A stretch of 40,597 bases of DNA from an uncultured Bacteroidales bacterium (GCA_946405485.1 CAMJHJ010000003.1:1-40597), one strand, 5' to 3'; positions 9,121-18,217 are shown, counted from the first letter of the stretch. Program-made: numbers and translations. Notes: generated from the letters alone by a model not told the origin.

Positions 9121-10902
9121 TTACAAATTAAAACTGACTCCGATGGTCCCGTAAGGGCCTTTTTCCGGGTGCAGGAAGTAATGCTGCACACTCTGTCCGA
9201 GCAGGTTGCCCGCCTTGGCCCACACAGCCAGCCAGGGCTTGACCACATAACGGCCATAAAGGCCCAGGTCCACCCATCCGGCGACTTGCACGTCATGGGA
9301 GGAGATCATTCCCGGACGGAAAGCGATGGCCGCAATGCCGTTGCGGCGGGAGGCTGCCTCCACGGAGAGTCCGGCAAAGGCCTGGCGGTTCCAGTTATAG
9401 ACGGCACGCAACTCGCCGCTGAAGCGGGCGGGACTTACCGCCAGGTACCCACGCTTGACAAGGTCGGTGTCCTGATAGAGGAAATGTCCGTCGATATCCA
9501 GTCTGGGAGACTTCCAGAGGAAAGAGAAATCCCCGTACCAGCGGTTGTAATCGCAATAGTTGAAATAACCGGAGAGATAATCCCCTTGCCAGCGGCCTTC
9601 CGGATCCTGATACCACCGGCTCGTATATTCGATGGCGTCGCATCGGCCATTGTGGACGACGGCATATCCGCCGTGGAGGTCGAACTGGAAACGTCCCGCT
9701 ATGTCACCTTCGAAACCGGCTGCGGCATTGACCCGCTCCGACGAAGAGTCCATATTGAAGATGACAGCCAGCGGGTCGAAGAAAGGATTCTCCCGGAGCA
9801 GATCCGAATAGCTGTGGATCTCGTCCCCGCCGACAGCCTTGGCATAGACAGCCAGTTGTTCGGGAATCAGATACTGCTTGACCTTGACGGCCGGATAAAT
9901 ATAGTCCGATTTGTGACCGAACACGGCGTCCGAGAAGACCACGAAGGTTTCCTTTTTGCCCGTATTGTCATTCCCCTTCAGATAAGAGACCTTGGCGCCG
10001 ATCTCTGCGTATCCACTCCCCCAACGATATGTGAAACGGGGAGTAGCCCAGGCCCGCGTCACCGCGGCGTCAAGAAGGCCGGAATAAATGGCAGACTCGA
10101 TGCCCAGGTCCACCAGGACACGGGCACGGCTGCCGACAGGCGCGCCGAAACGCAGGTCCGCTCCCATATCGTTGACACCCAGTTTGTGACGGCTGGACAT
10201 CAGGGAACTCATCCTGTCCTGACCGGCGTTGACATAGAAACGTCCGCCATAGAAATAATCCGCCTTGTTGGGATCCAGCGGGAGCAGCCGGATCTCGGCC
10301 TCACCCAACTGGAGGAAATGGTTCGAAAGGGTATCCTGCGACATGAAGAGATGGTAGCCGCCATCGACTTCCAGCGCCACATGGCTGAATTCATAGCGCA
10401 GATCCGCACCGGCCTTGTTGTCAAGGACATAGCCCGGAGAAGCCGTGAGAGGCTTGCGGAGGACCTTGAAATCATCCTGATAATGCATCAGGCCATAGTT
10501 GCCCCAGAATCCGCGGAAACGGTCATACACGCTCAATTTCAGGGGCTGACGCTTGAAGGAGGGCGACCAGACCAGGTCCAGCTCCGGATGGAGCGACCAG
10601 CCGGCGCCGAGATTGACATAGAGCCTGCGGGCGTCTGAAGGAGCCGCATCGGGCTTCATTTCGATTGAATAGGGCTGGAACTTGTAGGATCCCTTGTAGG
10701 GATTGTCAAACACCGTATAGTCCAGTTTGTACTGGAACTTGTACAGCGAGTCGGGGACGCTCATGGGAAGCGCCTGCTTCCCTGCCTCCACGATCTTTCC
10801 TTCATATGTATTCTCAACTTCGACCCGCGGATTGAAGGTCTGTGCGGACAAGGACAGACCGGCCAGGGCGAAGAAGGTGACTGCAAGTAAGGTCTTTTTC
10901 AT
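9121..10902 (-). CDS. Outer-membrane beta-barrel protein, TonB-receptor-like without plug
   Basis: This 593-residue protein starts with a clear Sec signal peptide (about 1-20, ending LSLSAQ). A proline-rich segment (about 22-90) follows, then a long run of alternating amphipathic strands rich in Tyr, Trp and Arg, ending in IGVSFNL, which resembles an outer-membrane barrel terminus. No CarboxypepD-like domain and no TonB plug are visible, so it is unlikely to be a gated importer of the SusC kind, although automated pipelines often call such proteins TonB-dependent receptors. It starts 19 nt after the TPR gene stop, so the two are almost certainly one operon and may form a complex across periplasm and outer membrane. 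The specific role is unknown. Confidence 0.75.
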   Translation of the reverse strand: MKKTLLAVTFFALAGLSLSAQTFNPRVEVENTYEGKIVEAGKQALPMSVPDSLYKFQYKLDYTVFDNPYKGSYKFQPYSIEMKPDAAPSDARRLYVNLGAGWSLHPELDLVWSPSFKRQPLKLSVYDRFRGFWGNYGLMHYQDDFKVLRKPLTASPGYVLDNKAGADLRYEFSHVALEVDGGYHLFMSQDTLSNHFLQLGEAEIRLLPLDPNKADYFYGGRFYVNAGQDRMSSLMSSRHKLGVNDMGADLRFGAPVGSRARVLVDLGIESAIYSGLLDAAVTRAWATPRFTYRWGSGYAEIGAKVSYLKGNDNTGKKETFVVFSDAVFGHKSDYIYPAVKVKQYLIPEQLAVYAKAVGGDEIHSYSDLLRENPFFDPLAVIFNMDSSSERVNAAAGFEGDIAGRFQFDLHGGYAVVHNGRCDAIEYTSRWYQDPEGRWQGDYLSGYFNYCDYNRWYGDFSFLWKSPRLDIDGHFLYQDTDLVKRGYLAVSPARFSGELRAVYNWNRQAFAGLSVEAASRRNGIAAIAFRPGMISSHDVQVAGWVDLGLYGRYVVKPWLAVWAKAGNLLGQSVQHYFLHPEKGPYGTIGVSFNL

Positions 10903-10921
10903 AACTCTTTCCTCCTCCAGA

Positions 10922-13912
10922 TCATTTGTTCATCATTTCCTCGAGGCGGCCGAGGCGCATCTTCACATTCTCGACGACGTCATCAGGTTTGCCGTCGGCG
11001 GGCTCATAACCGTTCAGGATGCTCTCGAAGGTGGCTTTGGCCTGACGGTAATTCTCGTTCTCCGCGAAGGAATCACCCAGCACGATGAACGAACGGGCCA
11101 GCCAGTAGGCCTGGTTCGGAGCGGCATCCGCAAACTTATACACGGCGCTCTCCACTTCGTTGAAACGGCCGCGGTCGAAAAGGTCCTGGATCACCAGATA
11201 GGCAGCTTCGGCGCCTTCAGCCGTCGAAGGATCCCTCGCCAGGCCACGCAGCACCTCGAAGGCAGCGTCACGCTGGCTGGTGGCGAGCAGCGACTTGGCG
11301 GTCAGGTATTTGGCCTCGCGGGTCAGGAGACCGTCGGCCTTCGGATCGGCGAGGACCGCATTCGCGGCATCGACAGCCTCCTTGAACTTGCGGCCGAAAT
11401 AAGCGGAACGCATCATGCCGGCCTTCGCCGTCAGAAGTGTCTCGTCCAGGGTGGCCTCATCCAAGAGGGTCGAATAGGCTGCGTAGGCCTCGGACCAGTG
11501 CTCCATCCCGTAAGAGAGACGCGCGAAATTAAGCAGGGAAAGCTCCTTGTAGGCAGCCGCATCCGGAGCATGGATGACGGCGGCATAGCAATCGCAAGCC
11601 TTCTCTTTCGAGCCGAGAGACTTGTAGCATTCGGCCTTGTAATAGGTCGCCTGGGTCTTCCTGGCGCCGTCCGGATAGAGGTTCAGATACTTATCCAAAG
11701 AGACCAGGGCTTTCTCATAATTGCCCGTCATGAAGATCTGCTCGGCAGAGTTGAAGAAAAGAAGCTCCTTCTCCTCGGCAGTCTTGGCGGAGCGGCCGAG
11801 GGACTCGGCATATTCTAGATACTTCTCCGGCTCACCCTTGGACTGATAGATGGACTCGATGGCCAGCATCGCGTCTTCGGCGGCTTCGCTGCCCCGGAAA
11901 TCCCGCGCGACACGCTTGTAGTAATCCAAAGCCTTGTCGTAGGCGGAGCGATTACGCTCGATCATTCCCAGCTCAATCAGGGACTTAGCCATATAGAGGC
12001 TGTCCTTGGAGCGGCTCAGGAGAGACTTGAAGCAGTCTTCCGCCTGCTTATCCTTTCCGTCGGAGACATAGGTCCGTCCCAGTTCGAAGAGGGATTCCGC
12101 GTAGAACGGGGACGAGGGAGAAGCATTCCGGACCCTGTTCAGGGTGGCTATCTTTTCCGCCGTATTGCCCAGCAGACCGTACGCGACACCTTGCTGGAAA
12201 TTGGGATAAAGACTCGCAGCTTTCGGATACTCGGAGATAACCCTGGCATAACCGTCCACGGCAGACTTGTAATCCTTGGTGATGAAGTCGCAGTCCGCGC
12301 GGCGGGTCAGGGCGTCTTCTCGACAGGTCTTGTCTCCGGACGAGATGTAGCGGTCGAACCAGTTCGAAGCGGAGGCATAGGCGCCTTCGTCGAAATAGCA
12401 GTAAGCCAGGTCGTAAGGGAGCCGTTTCCCTTCCGCCTTGTTGTCTAAAGCCGACTGGTTGTACAGGTCGGTGAATCCGTTCCGGGCCTCCTCATAGTTG
12501 CCGGTCTTGTACTGGGACTCGGCAAGCCAGTAGCGGGACAACTTGTTGAAATTGTCCTGCCTGGGCGCGAAGAAAGTTGCAGCCTTCAGGCAGGGGATGG
12601 CATCACGCCAAGAGCCGTTGGAAATCAGCTGCTCTGCCCGGAGATAATTGGCTTTCATATAATTGGACTTCATCGCAGGCGTCAGCGACTCGATGTTGTC
12701 GTACGCCTCGACCGCACCGGCGTAATCGTGGTTGAAAAGGGATGCGACAGCGATATAGTCGTAGATCTGATCGTTGCGGCCGGAGTCCTTGTAGCGGCTC
12801 AGGTAATCCTTGAAAACAGACGGGTCGTGGTTCAGGTCAAACGCGAGTTTGGCATAATTGAAAAGGGCATCCTCACGGATCCGCTGGTCGAAATTGAGAT
12901 CGGACGCATCCTTGAACGCATTCATCGCGGAAACTTTGTCCTTGGTCTGGATATAGGAATAACCCATCTGGTAGGATGCGATCTGGCCGATCGAATCCCT
13001 GCGCTCCCCCATCTTGCTGAAATTCTCGATCGCCGCCTTGTAATCTCCGAGACTGTACTGCAGCGATCCGGCATAGAAGGCGTCCGTGGGATCCAGGACA
13101 GGTTTTTCAGATACGGCCATGTCGTAATACTTTTTGGCCTTGCCGGCATTGCCCTGGACGAGGTAGGATTCAGACAGAATGCGGGCCAGACGCGGCTTGC
13201 GTTCGTCCGGGACATTCTCATACATCTGGTCGCCATACTTGGCGACATAGGCATAGTCCTTTACCATGAACTTGCACTCAAGCATATAGTATGATGCCTG
13301 CTGCAGGAAACGCGGATCCTTCGAGGCAGCTTCGAATTCCGGGAAAGCCGAGGCGAAACGGTTCTCCGAATAATCCATATATCCCAGCGCATAGTGGGAC
13401 GGAGCCGTAAACTCTGAGGCCGGACGCTTGATCACCTTGTCGAAGGCGGGGCGGGCTTTTTCATATTCGCCTATGGCATAATCACAGTAGGCGCGCTTGA
13501 AAAGGATCTCCGTATAGTCTTTGCGGGACATCCCGGAAGGATTGACCAGATCGAACTGACGGGCCGCCTCCCCATAGCGTCCGTCATCGAAAAGGCTGAT
13601 GGCATACAGATGGTGGATCGGTGAAGAAAGCGGCGTACGGCCATAAGTCCGGGTGTAGGAATCAATGGACTCCTCATAGCCGGCAGCCTTCTGCTGGATG
13701 GCGCACATCAACGCATATCCCGCGCTCATCGGATCATCCGGTGACTGGGATGAAATCCCCTCGAACAGGACGCGTGCGCGGTCGAACATTCCGTTGTCAT
13801 ACAGACGTATCGCTTCCCTGTAGGTTTTGGAGTACCGGCCAGGGAGCGCGGAGGCTGTCCAGGTGGCAAGGACCGCAGCCAAAACGGCGGTTGCCAGGTA
13901 TTTGAATTTCAT
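10922..13912 (-). CDS. Large exported tetratricopeptide-repeat protein
   Basis: This 996-residue protein has an N-terminal signal peptide (about 1-22, ending ASALPG) and then almost nothing but TPR-like helical pairs. Repeated patterns such as YDNGMFDRARVLFEG, YAIGEYEKARPAFDK and YKTGNYEEARNGFTDLY recur to about residue 980. TPR arrays bind peptides or partner proteins; this one should lie in the periplasm or on the inner leaflet of the outer membrane. There is no enzyme domain and no lipobox. Its layout recalls YbgF/BamD-type periplasmic scaffolds but is far longer. The adjoining barrel gene suggests a two-part envelope system. It has its own promoter in the 87-bp divergent region shared with the ftsE-like gene. 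Confidence 0.85.
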   Translation of the reverse strand: MKFKYLATAVLAAVLATWTASALPGRYSKTYREAIRLYDNGMFDRARVLFEGISSQSPDDPMSAGYALMCAIQQKAAGYEESIDSYTRTYGRTPLSSPIHHLYAISLFDDGRYGEAARQFDLVNPSGMSRKDYTEILFKRAYCDYAIGEYEKARPAFDKVIKRPASEFTAPSHYALGYMDYSENRFASAFPEFEAASKDPRFLQQASYYMLECKFMVKDYAYVAKYGDQMYENVPDERKPRLARILSESYLVQGNAGKAKKYYDMAVSEKPVLDPTDAFYAGSLQYSLGDYKAAIENFSKMGERRDSIGQIASYQMGYSYIQTKDKVSAMNAFKDASDLNFDQRIREDALFNYAKLAFDLNHDPSVFKDYLSRYKDSGRNDQIYDYIAVASLFNHDYAGAVEAYDNIESLTPAMKSNYMKANYLRAEQLISNGSWRDAIPCLKAATFFAPRQDNFNKLSRYWLAESQYKTGNYEEARNGFTDLYNQSALDNKAEGKRLPYDLAYCYFDEGAYASASNWFDRYISSGDKTCREDALTRRADCDFITKDYKSAVDGYARVISEYPKAASLYPNFQQGVAYGLLGNTAEKIATLNRVRNASPSSPFYAESLFELGRTYVSDGKDKQAEDCFKSLLSRSKDSLYMAKSLIELGMIERNRSAYDKALDYYKRVARDFRGSEAAEDAMLAIESIYQSKGEPEKYLEYAESLGRSAKTAEEKELLFFNSAEQIFMTGNYEKALVSLDKYLNLYPDGARKTQATYYKAECYKSLGSKEKACDCYAAVIHAPDAAAYKELSLLNFARLSYGMEHWSEAYAAYSTLLDEATLDETLLTAKAGMMRSAYFGRKFKEAVDAANAVLADPKADGLLTREAKYLTAKSLLATSQRDAAFEVLRGLARDPSTAEGAEAAYLVIQDLFDRGRFNEVESAVYKFADAAPNQAYWLARSFIVLGDSFAENENYRQAKATFESILNGYEPADGKPDDVVENVKMRLGRLEEMMNK

Positions 13913-13939
13913 ATTTCGAACTTTGTATTATATAACTTA

Positions 13940-13972
13940 CAAATTTACTCATTTTTCCGCTATCTTTGTCAA
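13940..13972 (-). promoter_or_regulatory. Promoter of the TPR/barrel operon
   Basis: The minus strand has TAAATTTG at 13947-13940, a match to TAnnTTTG ending 27 nt before the ATG at 13912. A TTG at 13972-13970, 22 nt upstream, could be the -33 part. The 12-mer TAAATTTGTAAG recurs upstream of the phosphohexomutase gene. Confidence 0.55.
13961..13968 (+). promoter_or_regulatory. -7 element for the ftsE-like/nth operon
   Basis: TATCTTTG matches TAnnTTTG and ends 31 nt before the ATG at 14000. It lies within the minus-strand promoter spacer, so the two divergent promoters overlap. No TTTG is seen at the expected -33 distance. Confidence 0.45.
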
Positions 13973-13999
13973 TAATTGTGCCTTAAAACAACGTTTTTT

Positions 14000-14707
14000 A
14001 TGAGCGAAAGCATCATTTCTTTCCGAAATGCCGACATCCTCAACGGAGAAGAGACCGTCATCTTCGGGCTGGACATGGAAATCAAACGCGGAGACTTCGT
14101 CTACATCGTCGGGAAAGTGGGGACCGGCAAGACTTCCATCATCCGTACGATCATCGCGGAGAACCCGCTCCACAAGGGCGAGGGTGAGGTTTGCGGATTC
14201 TCCCTTAACGGGATCCGGACCAAGGAAATCCCCTTCCTGCGCCGCAAACTGGGCGTCGTATTCCAGGACTTCCAGCTCCTGATGGACCGCAGTGTGGAGG
14301 ACAACCTGTCCTTTGTCCTGGGCGCCACGGGATGGAAAGACAAGGATGCCATAGAAAAACGCATCGCCGAGGTACTCAAGGCCGTCGGCATGGACAAGAA
14401 AGCGCACAAGATGCCTCACCAGTTGTCCGGCGGCGAACAACAGCGTATCGCCATCGCACGCGCCCTGCTCAACGCTCCGGAGGTCATCATCGCGGATGAG
14501 CCCACGGGCAACCTGGACAACGAGACGGCGGACGGCATCATGAAACTGCTGACCCGCATCAACGCCGAGCAAGGAACCGCCGTCGTGATGGTCACGCACA
14601 ACCGCGGCATTTTCGAAAAGTATCCGGGACGCGTCTTTATCTGCAAAGATGAAAAATGCACGGAACGCCTGGACAACGAAGTGATCGACCTTGCCCTCAC
14701 GATATGA
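14000..14707 (+). CDS. ftsE: FtsE-like ABC transporter ATP-binding protein
   Basis: This 235-residue single-domain ABC ATPase has Walker A GKVGTGKT (38-45), the Q-loop FQDF (88-91), signature LSGGEQQR (142-149), Walker B IIADEP (163-168), and a VTHN switch histidine. The pattern matches FtsE, which pairs with the membrane protein FtsX to control peptidoglycan hydrolases at the division site; LolD-type ATPases are the nearest alternative. I chose the ATG at 14000 over an in-frame TTG at 13976, because it gives a normal FtsE start and lies a suitable distance from the -7 box. FtsX is not adjacent; instead the stop overlaps nth by 4 nt (ATGA). The partner would have to be elsewhere in the genome. 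Confidence 0.8.
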   Translation: MSESIISFRNADILNGEETVIFGLDMEIKRGDFVYIVGKVGTGKTSIIRTIIAENPLHKGEGEVCGFSLNGIRTKEIPFLRRKLGVVFQDFQLLMDRSVEDNLSFVLGATGWKDKDAIEKRIAEVLKAVGMDKKAHKMPHQLSGGEQQRIAIARALLNAPEVIIADEPTGNLDNETADGIMKLLTRINAEQGTAVVMVTHNRGIFEKYPGRVFICKDEKCTERLDNEVIDLALTI

Positions 14708-15339
14708 CACGGAAAGAACGGTTCGACGGCATCCTGGACTATTTCAGGCACAACATGCAGGAGGCCCGGAGCGAGCTGCACTACGACAGCCCGTTCCAAC
14801 TGATCGTCGCGGTCGTCCTGTCCGCCCAATGCACGGATAAACGGGTCAATCTCGTCACGCCCGCCCTGCTGGAGGCTTACCCCACTCCGGATGCGATGGC
14901 AAAAGCATCCTTCGATGAATTATTCCCTTATGTCCGGAGCGTCTCCTATCCCAACAGCAAGACCCGCCATCTGATCGCACTCGCCCGGAAACTGGTCAGT
15001 GAATTCGGGGGCGAAGTCCCCTCCGACATCGACGAACTGATGACCCTTCCGGGGGTGGGACGCAAGACTGCCAACGTCGTCGCGTCGATCGTTTACGACA
15101 AACCCGTCATCGCCGTGGATACGCATGTCTTCCGCGTCTCGCATCGTCTCGGCCTGTCCGACGGAAAGACGCCGGAAGCGGTCGAGCGGGACCTGGAACG
15201 CCACATCCCGGTCCAAGACCGGGCGATCTCCCACCACTGGCTGATCCTGCACGGGCGCTACATATGCACCGCGCACCGCCCGAAATGCGGACAGTGCGCG
15301 ATCAAAGCCTGGTGTAAGGAAGGGCCGTTCGAGCCTTAG
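14704..15339 (+). CDS. nth: Endonuclease III (DNA glycosylase/AP lyase)
   Basis: Nth removes oxidized pyrimidines and nicks the abasic site in base-excision repair. The 211-residue protein has the helix-hairpin-helix LPGVGRKTANVV with catalytic Lys121, catalytic Asp139 in AVDTHV, and the iron-sulfur ligands Cys188, 195, 198 and 204 in the exact C-x6-C-x2-C-x5-C spacing. The start is the ATG at 14704 in the ATGA overlap with the ftsE-like gene; upstream in-frame starts would lie deep inside that gene. The stop overlaps the stop of the convergent phosphohexomutase gene. Confidence 0.96.
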   Translation: MTRKERFDGILDYFRHNMQEARSELHYDSPFQLIVAVVLSAQCTDKRVNLVTPALLEAYPTPDAMAKASFDELFPYVRSVSYPNSKTRHLIALARKLVSEFGGEVPSDIDELMTLPGVGRKTANVVASIVYDKPVIAVDTHVFRVSHRLGLSDGKTPEAVERDLERHIPVQDRAISHHWLILHGRYICTAHRPKCGQCAIKAWCKEGPFEP

Positions 15340-15345
15340 GCGAAC
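15327..15345. terminator. Possible hairpin across the two convergent stop codons
   Basis: GTTC-GA-GCC-TTA-GGC-GAAC can fold into a 7-bp stem with a 2-nt bulge and a 3-nt loop, centred on the overlapping stops of nth and the phosphohexomutase gene. It has no clear U tract (a weak CTCTTT on the plus side), so it is only a tentative bidirectional termination signal. Confidence 0.25.
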
Positions 15346-17009
15346 TGCTCTTTCAGCGCGGCGATCTTCTCGTCCGCATCCGCACCCTTCGCTCCGAAAT
15401 AGAACTTGATCTTGGGTTCCGTGCCGGAAGGACGGACCGACACGACATCTCCGGCCTCGTCGAAGAACTGAAGGACGTTGGATTTCGGCTGGCCGGTCTT
15501 TTCCGGCTCCAGATAGTCGACGACTTTCGTCACCGGCGAACCGCAAAGCTCCTTCGGCGGATTCTCACGATAGGCCGTCATCATCGCGCGGATCTCCTGC
15601 GCACCGCTGAGTCCCTTGCGGACGACATTGACCAAAGCCTCCTTGCGATAGCCATATTTCGCATAAATCTCCTCCATCAACTGGTACAGGGTCAGCCCAC
15701 GGTCCGCCGCCCAGGCGGCGCATTCGGCGACCATCATGCAGGATACCTGCGCATCCTTGTCACGCACGAATTCGCCCACGTTGAATCCGTAGCTCTCCTC
15801 GCCTCCGCAGATAAACTCACCGCCCACCGCTTCCTGGCGCTTGACAACTTCCGCGATATACTTGAAGCCTGTCAGCACGTTGTAGACCGGCACGCCGAAA
15901 CTCTTGCAGATGTCCGTGATCAGTTCCGTGGTCACAATGGTCTTGACGACATATTTTCCCTCTCCGAGCGTCCCCAGTTCAGCGCGACGCGAAAGGATAT
16001 AGTAGGTCAGCAACGAAGCGGTCTGGTTGCCGTTGAACAGCACCATGCGGCCGTCATTGTCCCGTACGGCGATGCCCATGCGGTCGGCGTCGGGATCCGT
16101 GCCGATCACGATGTCGGCCCCGGTCGCGTCGGCCTTTTCGAGCGCCATCTTGAGCGCGGCCGGCTCTTCGGGATTGGGAGATACGACCGTCGGGAAGTTA
16201 CCGTCGCTGATATCCTGCTCCGGGACGTGGATCACGTTCGGGCAGCCGGTACGCTTCAGGATCTCCGGAACGAGCCGGACGCCGCAGCCGTGCAGCGGGG
16301 TATACACGATCTTGATATCATTCCCATGACGTTCGCATGCCTCGGGGCTGAGACGCAGGGAAAGCAGGTCGTTCAGGTATAACTCATCGACTTCCCTGCC
16401 CATCAGCTCGATGTGCGCGTCGGCATCCTCGGCGCTGAACTTCACCATCGAAGGATCCGTGATCTTGGCGACCTCGGCGACAATCTCCGCATCCACGGGC
16501 GCCGTGACTTGTCCACCATCAGACCAGGACACCTTATAACCGTTGTACTCTTTGGGATTGTGCGAGGCGGTGATCATGATGCCCGCCACGGCTCCCTTCA
16601 AACGGACGGCATAACTCATTTCCGGCGTGGGCCGGATATTGTCGAAGATATAGACATGGATGCCGTTCGCGGCCATCACATCCGCTGCGATGCGGGCGAA
16701 CTGCTTGCTGCACAAGCGGCTGTCATACGAAATACACACAGACAGCGGATCCTGCGAGTCAGAGCCGCAGCGGCGAAGGATATAATTCGCCAGTCCCTGC
16801 GTGGCCATCCCGACCGTGTATTTGTTCATCCGGTTCGTCCCCACGCCCATCAGGCCGCGGAGTCCCCCGGTGCCGAATTCAAGATTCTTATAAAATGCAT
16901 CCTCAAGGCCCGCGGGATCTTCATTGCGGAGCTCGATGATCTTGGTTTTGGTCTCCGGGTCGAAATCACCCGTCAGCCATTTCTGTACATTGTCGAGATA
17001 GTCTGCCAT
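15336..17009 (-). CDS. Phospho-sugar mutase (phosphoglucomutase/phosphomannomutase family)
   Basis: This 557-residue alpha-D-phosphohexomutase moves phosphate between C1 and C6 of a hexose phosphate. All four family signatures are present: the phosphoserine loop TASHNP (147-152, Ser149), the metal loop GTDPDADRMGIAV, the sugar-binding loop GGEESYGF, and the phosphate-binding loop RPSGTEPKIKFY. The length fits the long PgcA/ManB-type bacterial group rather than the roughly 450-residue GlmM group; glucose versus mannose preference cannot be called. The ATG at 17009 gives a normal N-terminus, while an in-frame TTG at 17033 would add eight residues and is less likely. It shares a very short promoter region with the divergent methyltransferase gene. 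Confidence 0.92.
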   Translation of the reverse strand: MADYLDNVQKWLTGDFDPETKTKIIELRNEDPAGLEDAFYKNLEFGTGGLRGLMGVGTNRMNKYTVGMATQGLANYILRRCGSDSQDPLSVCISYDSRLCSKQFARIAADVMAANGIHVYIFDNIRPTPEMSYAVRLKGAVAGIMITASHNPKEYNGYKVSWSDGGQVTAPVDAEIVAEVAKITDPSMVKFSAEDADAHIELMGREVDELYLNDLLSLRLSPEACERHGNDIKIVYTPLHGCGVRLVPEILKRTGCPNVIHVPEQDISDGNFPTVVSPNPEEPAALKMALEKADATGADIVIGTDPDADRMGIAVRDNDGRMVLFNGNQTASLLTYYILSRRAELGTLGEGKYVVKTIVTTELITDICKSFGVPVYNVLTGFKYIAEVVKRQEAVGGEFICGGEESYGFNVGEFVRDKDAQVSCMMVAECAAWAADRGLTLYQLMEEIYAKYGYRKEALVNVVRKGLSGAQEIRAMMTAYRENPPKELCGSPVTKVVDYLEPEKTGQPKSNVLQFFDEAGDVVSVRPSGTEPKIKFYFGAKGADADEKIAALKEQFA

Positions 17010-17039
17010 ATGATCGTAAATTGTTTCGTCCAATCCTTA

Positions 17040-17047
17040 CAAATTTA
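17040..17047 (-). promoter_or_regulatory. -7 element of the phosphohexomutase gene
   Basis: The minus strand reads TAAATTTG (TAnnTTTG), ending 30 nt before the ATG at 17009. It is only 2 bp from the plus-strand -7 element of the methyltransferase gene, so the two promoters cannot easily be occupied together. Confidence 0.55.
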
Positions 17048-17049
17048 AC

Positions 17050-17057
17050 TATTTTTG
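17050..17057 (+). promoter_or_regulatory. -7 element of the methyltransferase gene, probably leaderless
   Basis: TATTTTTG matches TAnnTTTG. It ends 5 nt before the ATG at 17063, so the transcript would start at or next to the start codon. There is no room for a ribosome-binding site. Confidence 0.5.
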
Positions 17058-17062
17058 CGGAA

Positions 17063-18217
17063 ATGAAAAAGAGTTTTGCAGACATCGTCAGGGAGACGGA
17101 AGGAGACTTGCGGCAGCGGTTTCTCTCCAAGGTGCCGGAGTGGGCGGACGCCCTTCCGGAACTGCAGGTGCCGTCACGCCTCAACGTGGAGCAATGCAGT
17201 TCATCCCTCGCTGCCCGGTATAAGGCCGGAGTGGCTGCCCGTATCATGCAGGACGGCGGAGGACGGCGCATCGCAGACCTGACCGGCGGACTCGGAGTGG
17301 ATGCCTGGGCCTTTTCAGAGGTGGCGGACGAAATCCTCTACAACGAAATGGACCCTTCTCTATGCGAGGCCGTACGGAGCAATTTCTCCCGGCTAGGCGT
17401 GCAGAATGCCGTTTTCCGTAACGCGGAGGTCCGTCCCGGCGCAGTCCGGGATATCCTCGGCGACTTCCTGCCAAGCCTCATCTTTCTGGACCCGGCCCGA
17501 CGCTCCGCCACGGGCCGGAAAGTATTCCTCCTGGAAGACTGCAGCCCGGATCTTTGCGCCTTGCAAGACGAATTGTTTTCCCTCTGTACGCAGCTGCTGG
17601 TCAAACTGTCGCCGATGGCAGACATCACCCTGCTGCGCCGTCAGTTGAAGGGTGTGTCAGAAATCCATGTTGTCTCCATAGACGGAGAATGCAAGGAGTT
17701 GCTGCTGCACATCGAGGCGGCCGCGAGTGCCCCTTTCAGCCTGACAGTCACGGAATTGCATGGAGATCATGCGCAATCGGTCCATTTTACGGAAGAAGAG
17801 CGGCAGGCGCTTTGTCCAGGCCTGGAGGAAGGCTCCATCCGTGAAGGAGGCTGGCTCTTCGAACCGGGTGCGGCGCTGATGAAGTCTGAATGCCATGCTG
17901 CCGCCTGCCGCCGCGCCGGCCTTCGGAAACTCGCCCCGTCCACCCATCTCTACCTTGCAGACTCTCCCGTGGCTTCGCTTGCCCCGTTCGGCCGTTTCCG
18001 ACAGATCCTGGAAGTCCTGCCCCTGGACAAGCATACGATAAGACAGCTAAGCGTGCGCTATCCGGCAGCCGGCGTGACGGCGCGCAACATCCCGATGCGT
18101 TCCGAAGAACTGTCCCACCGGCTCGGCGTCCGCTCCGGGGGCTCCGCACACATTTACGGGACCACTGTGCAAGATGGCGCCGACCGTCGGCTGTTGATCG
18201 TTACGGAGATCCGATGA
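17063..18217 (+). CDS. Class I SAM-dependent methyltransferase with C-terminal THUMP-like domain
   Basis: This 384-residue protein has a Rossmann methyltransferase core with a SAM-binding ADLTGGLGVDAWAFS motif near residue 70-85, an acidic YNEMDPSL strand end, and a FLDPARR motif IV segment. The C-terminal part, about residues 290-384, matches the THUMP-like domain found in Bacteroidetes proteins of this kind, which suggests an RNA substrate. No enzyme activity can be assigned from sequence. The ATG at 17063 gives MKKSFADIV and fits the very short leader. Its stop lies 2 bp from the stop of the convergent GH92 gene. Confidence 0.8.
   Translation: MKKSFADIVRETEGDLRQRFLSKVPEWADALPELQVPSRLNVEQCSSSLAARYKAGVAARIMQDGGGRRIADLTGGLGVDAWAFSEVADEILYNEMDPSLCEAVRSNFSRLGVQNAVFRNAEVRPGAVRDILGDFLPSLIFLDPARRSATGRKVFLLEDCSPDLCALQDELFSLCTQLLVKLSPMADITLLRRQLKGVSEIHVVSIDGECKELLLHIEAAASAPFSLTVTELHGDHAQSVHFTEEERQALCPGLEEGSIREGGWLFEPGAALMKSECHAAACRRAGLRKLAPSTHLYLADSPVASLAPFGRFRQILEVLPLDKHTIRQLSVRYPAAGVTARNIPMRSEELSHRLGVRSGGSAHIYGTTVQDGADRRLLIVTEIR

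Noticed and set aside
13949..14710. Minus-strand open frame of about 253 codons opposite the ftsE-like gene
   Set aside because: The plus strand carries every ABC ATPase motif, and the antisense frame has none.
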